From Campylobacter lari (GTDB lineage: Bacteria > Campylobacterota > Campylobacteria > Campylobacterales > Campylobacteraceae): DNA of 64,000 nt. The notes beneath the pieces are model-generated. The model saw only the letters and a program-made list of their open reading frames with translations. It had not been told where the DNA came from and ran no database searches. A program made the translations under genes and the position numbers. The stretch covers positions 62,001-126,000 of the forward strand of contig NZ_SMTT01000004.1 in assembly GCF_004357905.1 (NCBI RefSeq), read 5' to 3'. This document shows positions 56,733-64,000 of this stretch, in pieces; position 1 is the first letter of the stretch, and every line of letters begins with the position of its first letter.

Positions 56733-58102
56733 TTTTGCCTTTTTATAAATCTTATATTCATACCATTTGCTGATCTTATAGTTAATCTTCCTACTATATC
56801 AGGTACAAAATTTTCTTCTAATTCTAACTTATAAGTCCTTAAAATATTAGCTAAAATCAAAACAGCCTCTTGCATAGCAAAGCCCTGCCCTATACACACA
56901 CGCTCTCCCATACCAAAAGGCATATAAGTGTCTTTTTTAATCTTGCTTTTATCTTCATGGCGACTTGGATCAAACTCATGTGGATTTTCCCAAAAACTAT
57001 CATGTCTATGGATAAGCCATGGAGCCACTACTACACCTGAGCCTTTTTTGATGAGCTTATCTCTCATTTTGTTATCATTTCTTGCTTCTCTAGCAAAAAA
57101 GCCAACTGGCGGATAAAGTCTTAAACTTTCTTTAAACACATTTGTAAGATATTTCATCGCTCTAATATACTCTATTTTAAACTCCTCATCGCCTGCAACT
57201 TGCATGATTTCTTCATAAGCTTTTTGCTGCTCATTTGGAGAAATACTTAAAATATATAGTGTCCAAGTTAGCGAGCTTGCAGTAGTTTCATGGCCTGCTA
57301 AGAAAAGCATGGCAACTTGGTCTAAAATTTCATTAAAAGAAAATCTCTCATTAGTATCTGCATCTACTACCATAAGCAATGATGATAAAATATCTTCATA
57401 TTTTCCTTGATCATTTAGGGCATTATCATATCTTGGCTTTATAATATCTGATAAAACCTTGCGTATAACTCCACCCGCTTTAAGTCTTTTTCTCTCACCT
57501 AAAAGATTTGAAAGCCAAGTTGGGAAGCGAAACATTCTTCGCATAGCTGTTTTAACTGTTTCTTCTTGCACAGTTACAAAAGCATCTAAAACAAGTTTGC
57601 CTTTTTGCTCATCAAGTTTTGATGACATGATAGTTCTAAAAATCACATCTGCAGTCACAAAAGTCATAGCTTCATCTACTTCTATAATCGCTTTATCTTC
57701 ATACTTTGCAAATCTTGCCATCATATCAGAAGCTGCTTCACTCATCAAATCAAAAACTTTAGAAATCCTTGTCATTTCAAAAGAAGGTCTTAAAAGTTCT
57801 CTTTGTTTTTCCCATACTCTATCGTTAGTTGTAAAAATACTTATACCCAAAAGTGGCTCCAAAAGCTCATGTAAAAGTTGGCTTTTTGGATATTCTCTAA
57901 CCTCATCTACCATAATGCGTCTAACTTCTTTTGGATCATTTACTACATATAGATCAAATCCGGGCATTTTTACTCTACCCATCATCATTTTATAGCTTCG
58001 CTCATAAAGTCCATCAAGCCAAGATCTTCTTTTTAGTAAAAAAGTAGTTAATGTAGAAGCTTTATTTTTATAAGGCTTTGGATGAAAAGGACACTGACCC
58101 AT
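56729..58102 (-). CDS. cytochrome P450 (CYP172-like)
   Basis: A 457-residue P450 (Cj1411c-like, the single Campylobacter P450). The I-helix AGHETTASSLTW, the K-helix E-x-x-R in KESLRLYPP and the heme-binding FGMGERVCIGQGFA are intact, so it should be active. No signal peptide; no ferredoxin or reductase gene is near, so its electron partner is unknown. It sits between a serine-hydrolase-like gene and a small membrane protein at the edge of the capsule locus, which hints at lipid or capsule-linked chemistry. Confidence 0.92.
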   Translation of the reverse strand: MGQCPFHPKPYKNKASTLTTFLLKRRSWLDGLYERSYKMMMGRVKMPGFDLYVVNDPKEVRRIMVDEVREYPKSQLLHELLEPLLGISIFTTNDRVWEKQRELLRPSFEMTRISKVFDLMSEAASDMMARFAKYEDKAIIEVDEAMTFVTADVIFRTIMSSKLDEQKGKLVLDAFVTVQEETVKTAMRRMFRFPTWLSNLLGERKRLKAGGVIRKVLSDIIKPRYDNALNDQGKYEDILSSLLMVVDADTNERFSFNEILDQVAMLFLAGHETTASSLTWTLYILSISPNEQQKAYEEIMQVAGDEEFKIEYIRAMKYLTNVFKESLRLYPPVGFFAREARNDNKMRDKLIKKGSGVVVAPWLIHRHDSFWENPHEFDPSRHEDKSKIKKDTYMPFGMGERVCIGQGFAMQEAVLILANILRTYKLELEENFVPDIVGRLTIRSANGMNIRFIKRQK

Positions 58103-58111
58103 TTTTTCCTC

Positions 58112-59242
58112 CTATTTGATTTTTTCTTCTAATTTATTTTTACCTATGACAAATTCAAAAAAGTTATATACTCCTTGAATTTGTGTGGCAAATAAATATA
58201 AAAAATGTGCTTTATATTTTTCTTTTTTGATTTTTTTATAATCTTTGTTTTTATATAAGGTATGAAATTTAGCCGAAAGGTATTTTGGACTAAATTGTGC
58301 TTTTACTCCGCTTGTGCGTATAAAATCAACTTGTGCAAAACAAGCCCCATCAATAATAGAAGTAAAATCATACCATATTAAATTCTTACTTCCTAAATAC
58401 TCTAAGTCTTTTCTAAACTCAAAAGATCTTTTTTGATAGCTTACCAAAGGTATACACTCACCTAAAGTTAAAACCTTTAAATTTTCAAAAGAAACATTTT
58501 CTTTTTCACATTTTCTAAACACTTTTGCTAAAACATTTATGCAAAGCACCGTTCCTACGCTATGTGCGCTTAAGATGAGCTCATAGTTTTTATCATTTGC
58601 ATTTTCTTTTAGTTTTTCAAAAATAACTCTAGCAAAATCATCTATTCTTAACTCAAGTTCACCTTGAGAATTTTTCTCCCAGTTTGCACAAAAAGAACAA
58701 ATTCTAGCTATCCAAAAAACAGCTAATTTCTTACCTAGTTTATAAAGCATTTTTGGTAAAAACACTAACGATAAAACAAAAGCTAAAATTCCTAAAATAA
58801 TATGAAAATTTTGCAAATAAAATAAACTTCCAAAAGCACAAACTAAAGTAAAAATCAAACTCAAAAGCACATAAAAAAATGGATAATAACCTGTGATAAG
58901 TTGATGTGGGGATTCTTTACCAAATTTTAAAAAAAGCCCTGTGATGGTATAAATTCTAAAAAAACTATAACAATCACTCAGAGCATCTTTTATACCCTCT
59001 GACCAGTTTTTTTTGACTATATCATTCCAGCTTAAAAAGGTATAAGAAGTGCTTGTATGTGGGGTTTGAATTTGCCAAAAAGGATAAATATTAACTTGAG
59101 CTTTTGATAAAGTATAATCATAATTTAAAAGTATATTCTGCTCAGCTAAATTTTTTTTAAACATAGCATAATAATGCCTATATCCTCTAGGATCATAACC
59201 AGCTATATAAAAAACATCTCTTTTTTGGCATATTTTTTTCAT
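58112..59242 (-). CDS. membrane protein with serine-hydrolase motif
   Basis: A 376-residue protein (Cj1412c-like). The N-terminus DVFYIAGYDPRGYRHYY looks like an alpha/beta-hydrolase first strand, and LSAHSVGTVLCINVLA contains the A-x-S-x-G nucleophile motif. Between them are two membrane helices (VLLSLIFTLVCAFGSLFYL, IILGILAFVLSLVFLP). The start at 59242 has AGGA upstream; the frame reaches 59305. It is 9 bases from the P450 gene. Lipase or esterase activity is inferred. Confidence 0.7.
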   Translation of the reverse strand: MKKICQKRDVFYIAGYDPRGYRHYYAMFKKNLAEQNILLNYDYTLSKAQVNIYPFWQIQTPHTSTSYTFLSWNDIVKKNWSEGIKDALSDCYSFFRIYTITGLFLKFGKESPHQLITGYYPFFYVLLSLIFTLVCAFGSLFYLQNFHIILGILAFVLSLVFLPKMLYKLGKKLAVFWIARICSFCANWEKNSQGELELRIDDFARVIFEKLKENANDKNYELILSAHSVGTVLCINVLAKVFRKCEKENVSFENLKVLTLGECIPLVSYQKRSFEFRKDLEYLGSKNLIWYDFTSIIDGACFAQVDFIRTSGVKAQFSPKYLSAKFHTLYKNKDYKKIKKEKYKAHFLYLFATQIQGVYNFFEFVIGKNKLEEKIK

Positions 59243-59407
59243 CAACATCCTAAATAAATTTAATACTGAATTTAAAAATATAGCTAAAGTTGTTATCTTT
59301 GTCAAATACCTATTTAAAGATAAAATGAGGGGTTTTTACTCTGAAATTATTCATTAAAAAATATTTTATAAAATAAATAAAAATTAAAAAAAATCAAGAA
59401 AGAACTT

Positions 59408-60916
59408 ATGGATGTAATCTTACTAGGTGGTAGTAATAGTGTAGTTAAAAATGGTCTTAGGATAGGTCTTGAAAATAAAGACATTACATTATATAATTAC
59501 GCTTTAGGGCTTAGCACTTCTTTACAAAATCTTTATGAATTAATACGCCATAAAAAAACTATAATCAACAGTGATTTTCTCATCAGCGAATCAAATATCA
59601 ATGATTATTTAAGCCCTATGAGCTTAAATATTATACTTAGAAATATTGATTATTTTTACGAAGAACTTTACAAAGCAAACAAAATTACTATAGTGCTTAT
59701 ACTCCCCATACCAGCTTGTAATGATAAATCAAAAGCTATCAATGAAGCTCATAGGAAAAATTGTACTCATTATGGTTTTAATCTAATCGATGTAGATCTT
59801 TACTACCAAAAAAATAATCTTTATGATTTTGATCAAAACTATAAATTCCACCCTATACCACTAGCTATGCAAGAGCTTGGTAAAAACATCATTAAAAATT
59901 TACACAGGTTTAAAAAATCTAAAGAAAATATCATTTGCTCAAAAAGAAAATTTCATATCTTTACGCCCTCAAATTCAACTAAAATAGAGCATAAAAACTC
60001 ATTTTTTTGTGAAAAAACTATAAATATCAAAGCTAATGAAAAAATCATTTTTCCAAAAGAGTTCAAAAATTATCAAATCTTAGGCATACACACTTGGAAT
60101 CACGCCAGTTCATTAACCCATGCTATATCATCTATAAGCATTGAAAACTCATCTTTTAAATTAGTAAAAAATTTTGGACTTATCAATACTTTTCAAGATA
60201 TACAAAATGAAAAAGCAATTTGTGATGAGCAAACCTTTTTGTATGTTAATACACAAATTATCAAGCAAAGTGAGGAAAGTTCGGGCTTAAGCATAGCAAA
60301 TGAAAAAACACCAAGACTTGATTATGTGGACTTAATAGGAATTTTACTTTTAGAAAAAGATGATGATAAAAAAATTGAATGTAAAATTCAACTTATAAAT
60401 GCTTATGAGCTTTTGATACCACCTATAGCATTTTATAAAGAATTAGTGCTAGAATACCATGAACTAAAAAAACTTGATATGCAAACATTTTTACAAAGTC
60501 AAAATCATAATCTTTTGCGTTTTTTAAATCATAAAGGCTTAAAAAATGAATATGAGATGTTTATCCACCAAAACAATAAACTTTATGGAGCTAGCTTAAG
60601 GATAAAAGAAAGATTAAGCTATAAGCTTGGAGAAGCTATCATGAAAAATAGCAAAAGTTATCTAGGGTATTTTAAAATACCCTTTGAACTAAGAAAAGTC
60701 AAAAAAGATCATTTTAAAAATCAAAAAGATCAAAAAAATCTACCACCACTAAAAGCCTATGCAGACTACAAACACGCTCAAATAGCCAAAACACACTTGC
60801 CTTATCTTTTAGGTAATGCACTTTTGCAAGCTTCAAGAACTCCTTTTAAAATAGGCTATTTAAGTTTACCTTTTAAACTAAAAAAAATTGCAAAAAACTA
60901 TAAAAAGAAAATTTAA
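59408..60916 (+). CDS. SGNH-like protein with capsule-locus C-terminal repeats
   Basis: A 502-residue protein inserted between the Cj1412c-like gene and kpsS on the opposite strand. The N-terminus MDVILLGGSNSV, then SESNINDY and NYKFHPIPLAMQELG near 150, resemble the GDS, N and D-x-H blocks of SGNH hydrolases. The middle (about 200-340) is beta-rich and unassigned. Two C-terminal units, LSYKLGEAIMKNSKSYLGYF and LPYLLGNALLQASRTPFKIG, each followed by a PFxL-K stretch, match a module I associate with Campylobacter capsule sugar transferases. No signal peptide is seen. Possibly it edits or adds capsule substituents. Confidence 0.65.
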   Translation: MDVILLGGSNSVVKNGLRIGLENKDITLYNYALGLSTSLQNLYELIRHKKTIINSDFLISESNINDYLSPMSLNIILRNIDYFYEELYKANKITIVLILPIPACNDKSKAINEAHRKNCTHYGFNLIDVDLYYQKNNLYDFDQNYKFHPIPLAMQELGKNIIKNLHRFKKSKENIICSKRKFHIFTPSNSTKIEHKNSFFCEKTINIKANEKIIFPKEFKNYQILGIHTWNHASSLTHAISSISIENSSFKLVKNFGLINTFQDIQNEKAICDEQTFLYVNTQIIKQSEESSGLSIANEKTPRLDYVDLIGILLLEKDDDKKIECKIQLINAYELLIPPIAFYKELVLEYHELKKLDMQTFLQSQNHNLLRFLNHKGLKNEYEMFIHQNNKLYGASLRIKERLSYKLGEAIMKNSKSYLGYFKIPFELRKVKKDHFKNQKDQKNLPPLKAYADYKHAQIAKTHLPYLLGNALLQASRTPFKIGYLSLPFKLKKIAKNYKKKI

Positions 60917-62091
60917 TCTAAACTAGTATTTTTGAAAAAATTTCCATTGACTTGGGTTTTATATATCACATAATTTCTAAATTTAGCGTGCAAAACAGCA
61001 TCAGGCTTATATGCCCTGCATTCTTTCCAAAAAGTATGCAAGCTTTTTTGATAAGTCAAACCTTCTATATCATAAAAAGCTTTTCCCATAACTTTTAAAG
61101 GGCTATTGTGATATAAAGCAGAAAGTCCTACTGTGCTATTTATAACTATAGCACCTCTTGCATTGATTAAGAGCGTAGGTAAGTGTAAGTCATGTATATA
61201 TAAAATTCTACCCTCGACATTGTATTTTAAGCTCAAATCTTCTATAAGTTTAATATAGTCCCTATAGCCACGATCCATAGGATGGTGCTTAAAAACTAAA
61301 TAAGACTTTGCTTTGGCATGATTAGCAAAAGAAATGATTACTTCTTCTATAAATTTTTCTGTAGTTTTTTTATAATGATGGGAGAGTTGAGTATCATTAT
61401 GCACTTGTAAAATAGCCAAAAAATACTTTTGCTTTAGGGAAAGAATTTTTTCGTTTAAACTTTTTTCTGTGATTTTGTATTTGTTTTTTCTATATACTGA
61501 GCAAAGCCAAGGTAAAAAGTCAAATAGTTTTAAACTTCTATGATGTAAAGAATTATTAAAATACCAAGAAAATAAAAAAGCAAAAAGCCAGTATAAAAAT
61601 GAAGCAAAGGCCATATTTCTAAAAGTGCTTGAGAAAGTTTTAAATTTAAAATCTTTATCAAATTTTTTCTGACTTAGATAAAATTCTTTTTCTCTTGGTA
61701 AAGTGGAGTTTGCATTTACTCCATCCTTTTCAAAAGTAATGAAGTTTGGTCTTATATAACCTTCTTCAAAAATCCATACTTCAATACCCATTTGCTTAGC
61801 AACATTAATGGCTATTTCATGCACTTTTCTACAATCATTATACATAATGATAACTTGAATTTGTTTTTCTTCAAAAAGCTTTTTATAAAAGTCTTCAAGA
61901 TCAGCTAAACTTTTAGTGTAATTAATGCTTTTAAAAGGATAAAAGAAAAAATCCCCTCCATTAAAATTTACTTTATAAACCTTAGCTTTTGGAATTTTTG
62001 TAGCAATTTTACGAAAAAACCCTCCCACAGGTCCTTGGAGTAATAAAACATTTTTACCAGAAAATTTTTTTAACTTTTTACTTAAATTCAT
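60913..62091 (-). CDS. kpsS: capsule beta-Kdo transferase KpsS
   Basis: KpsS places the first Kdo on the phosphatidylglycerol anchor of the capsule. The 392-residue protein shows VLLLQGPVGGFFRKIA at the start, WIFEEGYIRPNFITFE, LVFKHHPMDRGYRDY and INSTVGLSALYHNSPLKVMG, all family motifs. It overlaps kpsC by 4 bases and converges on the SGNH-like gene, stops overlapping by 4. Confidence 0.92.
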   Translation of the reverse strand: MNLSKKLKKFSGKNVLLLQGPVGGFFRKIATKIPKAKVYKVNFNGGDFFFYPFKSINYTKSLADLEDFYKKLFEEKQIQVIIMYNDCRKVHEIAINVAKQMGIEVWIFEEGYIRPNFITFEKDGVNANSTLPREKEFYLSQKKFDKDFKFKTFSSTFRNMAFASFLYWLFAFLFSWYFNNSLHHRSLKLFDFLPWLCSVYRKNKYKITEKSLNEKILSLKQKYFLAILQVHNDTQLSHHYKKTTEKFIEEVIISFANHAKAKSYLVFKHHPMDRGYRDYIKLIEDLSLKYNVEGRILYIHDLHLPTLLINARGAIVINSTVGLSALYHNSPLKVMGKAFYDIEGLTYQKSLHTFWKECRAYKPDAVLHAKFRNYVIYKTQVNGNFFKNTSLD

Positions 62092-64000
62092 CTAATCAAA
62101 ATAAATTCTACTAATCTTCTTATTTTTCTTAATATATAAATTCTTATATCCATAAACCAACGCAAATAAAATTTAGAAAAATAATCTTTTTGCATTTTTA
62201 GCATTATATCTAATGCAAGCTCAACTTCACATAAATTTTTACTTTTTGGATGGATGTATCTTGGATAAAGGATCAAAACCCCAGTAACAAGCTCTTCTAA
62301 GCTAAGCACTCTTGTGCGTCTTGGAATTTTATGTAAATCGCTTGTCAAACCCCAACCTGCATAAAAAGGCTTACCATACACCACTACTTTTTTACCACGC
62401 AAAAGAGCATCAAAACCGCTTGTAGAGGTTATAGTGTGGACTTCATCACTCGCATTGATAGCACTATCTATACTGACATTTTCTATAATCTCATCGCAAT
62501 ATTTTAAAATAATACTTTTATCTTTTAAACCCTTACGGTTACCGCTTAATACATCAGGATGAGGTTTAAAAACTATAAAGGCGTTTTCATTGGCCTTTCT
62601 TACGCTTTGTAAAAGTTTTAAGGTATCATAACCTGCACCACCTAAGATCATAGAAGCATCATCTTCTACTTGAGCAGGGATTAAAATGATTTTTTTATCG
62701 GTATTAAAATTTAGCTTTTCATGTTTTAAGCCATTATACTTTGAAAATTTATTTTGCGTGATAATAGTGATGAGTTTTTTAGCTCTTTGTTTTAAACTCT
62801 CATCAAATTCATGATTTTGTAAAATATCTTCTAAATCACTTGGCTTGTTTGGATCAACATACAAGCCTTTGCAATCTATTATCAAAGAAAAAGGACGTGT
62901 AAGATCTGAACCTAAAAAAACAGAGCGTAAAAAGCCATCTTCCACTAAGAAAATCTCATTATTAAAATCTTTAGCCAATAAAGTTTTATCATACTTTTTA
63001 CCCCAAATAAAAATTTTATCTTCAGGTTTTAAATTCGCTTTGTAAAGTTCATCAAGTGAGTTTAAAAAAATGATTTTATTATTCTTGGCTTTAAAAAATG
63101 GTCTCATAAACCAACGCTTCCACAAAGTAAAACCTAAAAAATACAAAGTATTTGAATTAGCTTGTTCTATCTTTTTATACTTTGCTAGGGTATGAACAGT
63201 ATCAAAAATATCACTTTTTTGATTTAAGTAAGGATTAAAATACTCACTATATAAAATATAAGCAGCACAAAAAACCTCTTCTAAACTTCTTTTTTTTAGC
63301 CTTCTTTTGCACACTTGTTTATCTTGAGTTAAACCCCAACCTGCATAAAAAGGCATACCATAACACACACATTCTCGCCCTAACATCAAAGCTTCAAAAC
63401 CCATACCAGAAGTCTTAGTATAGACTTTTTTAAAATAGCTTAATAACTCCATGGGATTATAATTTTCTTTTATAACTACACATTTGCTTGGTAAATCTTG
63501 TGCGTTAAAATCACTTTGTCTTTTACCACTTAATACATCAGGATGAATTTTAATGTATATTTTAGTATTTGGATTTTCTTTGATGGCTTCATTTATAATA
63601 TCTTGAGTTGAAAAATTATCAGCTAAACCAAATTTAAGAGAAGCATCATTTGCTATTTGAGTTATGATTAATACGCGTTCTTCATTGGCACTAAAAAGCT
63701 CTTTTGGTACGCAAAGATTATTATTATACTTGCTAAGTTTTTCTTTTTTTATAAGCTCTATAGCTTTTTTTGCTTGCTCTAACTCTTCTATATTAAACTC
63801 ATAAGTATTTAAAATATTTTCAAGTTTAGATGGTGCAGTCGCATCGTAATAAATTCCTACTTCATCTTTGACGATAGAAAAACTAGGGCTATTTTCTACA
63901 CCTAAATTTAACGAGCGTAAAAAGCCATCTTCTAAAAGCAAAAATTTTGCACTATATTTTTTAGCTAGTTCTACAGCTTTTAAACCTGACTTTTTTCTAC
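62088..64000 (-). CDS. kpsC: capsule beta-Kdo transferase KpsC, 5' part outside window
   Basis: KpsC extends the poly-Kdo linker. The visible 637 residues run off the right edge; the frame stays open to 64000, reading RKKSGLKAVELAKKYSAKF just before the first LLEDGFLRSLNLG. The protein is a duplicated enzyme: LLEDGFLRSLNLG and LVEDGFLRSVFLG, KIHPDVLSGKRQ and KPHPDVLSGNRK, and MPFYAGWGLTQD and KPFYAGWGLTSD are paired copies. The TTG at 63941 is only an internal codon. It is followed by kpsS. Confidence 0.93.
   Translation of the reverse strand, partial: RKKSGLKAVELAKKYSAKFLLLEDGFLRSLNLGVENSPSFSIVKDEVGIYYDATAPSKLENILNTYEFNIEELEQAKKAIELIKKEKLSKYNNNLCVPKELFSANEERVLIITQIANDASLKFGLADNFSTQDIINEAIKENPNTKIYIKIHPDVLSGKRQSDFNAQDLPSKCVVIKENYNPMELLSYFKKVYTKTSGMGFEALMLGRECVCYGMPFYAGWGLTQDKQVCKRRLKKRSLEEVFCAAYILYSEYFNPYLNQKSDIFDTVHTLAKYKKIEQANSNTLYFLGFTLWKRWFMRPFFKAKNNKIIFLNSLDELYKANLKPEDKIFIWGKKYDKTLLAKDFNNEIFLVEDGFLRSVFLGSDLTRPFSLIIDCKGLYVDPNKPSDLEDILQNHEFDESLKQRAKKLITIITQNKFSKYNGLKHEKLNFNTDKKIILIPAQVEDDASMILGGAGYDTLKLLQSVRKANENAFIVFKPHPDVLSGNRKGLKDKSIILKYCDEIIENVSIDSAINASDEVHTITSTSGFDALLRGKKVVVYGKPFYAGWGLTSDLHKIPRRTRVLSLEELVTGVLILYPRYIHPKSKNLCEVELALDIMLKMQKDYFSKFYLRWFMDIRIYILRKIRRLVEFILIR

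Noticed and set aside
63939-63941. TTG at 63941 as the kpsC start
   Set aside because: The frame stays open to the window edge with family-typical sequence (RKKSGLKAVELAKKY).
59408-64000. G-tract phase variation in the capsule genes
   Set aside because: No long poly-G or poly-C run is present in this part of the locus.

Overview
The window looks like chromosome of a thermotolerant Campylobacter. It is AT-rich and tightly packed, with many ATGA-type gene overlaps. Gene order follows C. jejuni blocks I know from memory (Cj1495c-Cj1519, Cj1545-Cj1553, Cj0406-Cj0415, Cj0454c-nusA, Cj1410c-kpsC), but the blocks are joined in a different order, several genes are extra, and the CRISPR-Cas locus that follows moeA in C. 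jejuni is absent. A relative in the C. lari group is my best guess; species is not resolved.

1-27 kb is largely a selenium, molybdenum and formate region. It holds a DUF507 gene (cut by the edge), two motility-type coiled-coil genes, purA, tRNA-Sec, fdhT-fdhU, yedF-selD, a modE-like regulator, a complete formate dehydrogenase locus (fdhC, a TorD-like chaperone, a small Tat protein, fdhA, fdhB), nspC, a multicopper oxidase and moaD-moaE-moeA. Both selD and fdhA contain an in-frame UGA read as selenocysteine, each followed by a small hairpin, so a plain ORF search breaks them. Metabolic inserts lie between: an enolase-superfamily enzyme with a BCCT transporter, a formimidoylglutamase-like gene with a GltS-type transporter, and putP-putA for proline use.

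27-38 kb is an accessory stretch: a small gene with an internal repeat and a T14 tract upstream, a decayed gene, and a type I restriction-modification locus (hsdR, an AAA ATPase with a TOPRIM-like tail, hsdS, a Fic protein, hsdM, a membrane protein). The gap between hsdS and fic is filled by three evenly spaced inverted repeats. An alcohol dehydrogenase, a lipocalin and an HxlR regulator follow.

38-56 kb holds a GMC-type dehydrogenase pair (gluconate dehydrogenase-like), a quinone reductase, two dynamin-like GTPases downstream of frdCAB, lgt, a lipoprotein, and a conserved operon of an HP0268-like gene, miaB, a DUF374 acyltransferase and three genes resembling a PilM-PilN-PilO set; nusA diverges from it.

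56-64 kb is the edge of the capsule locus: a small membrane protein, a cytochrome P450, a serine-hydrolase-like membrane protein, an inserted SGNH-like protein with capsule-locus repeats at its C-terminus, kpsS, and kpsC running off the window.

The strongest leads are the repeat array beside fic, the AAA-TOPRIM protein in the hsd locus, the promoter/ribosome-site palindrome in the fdh locus, the PilMNO-like set and the SGNH-like capsule protein.
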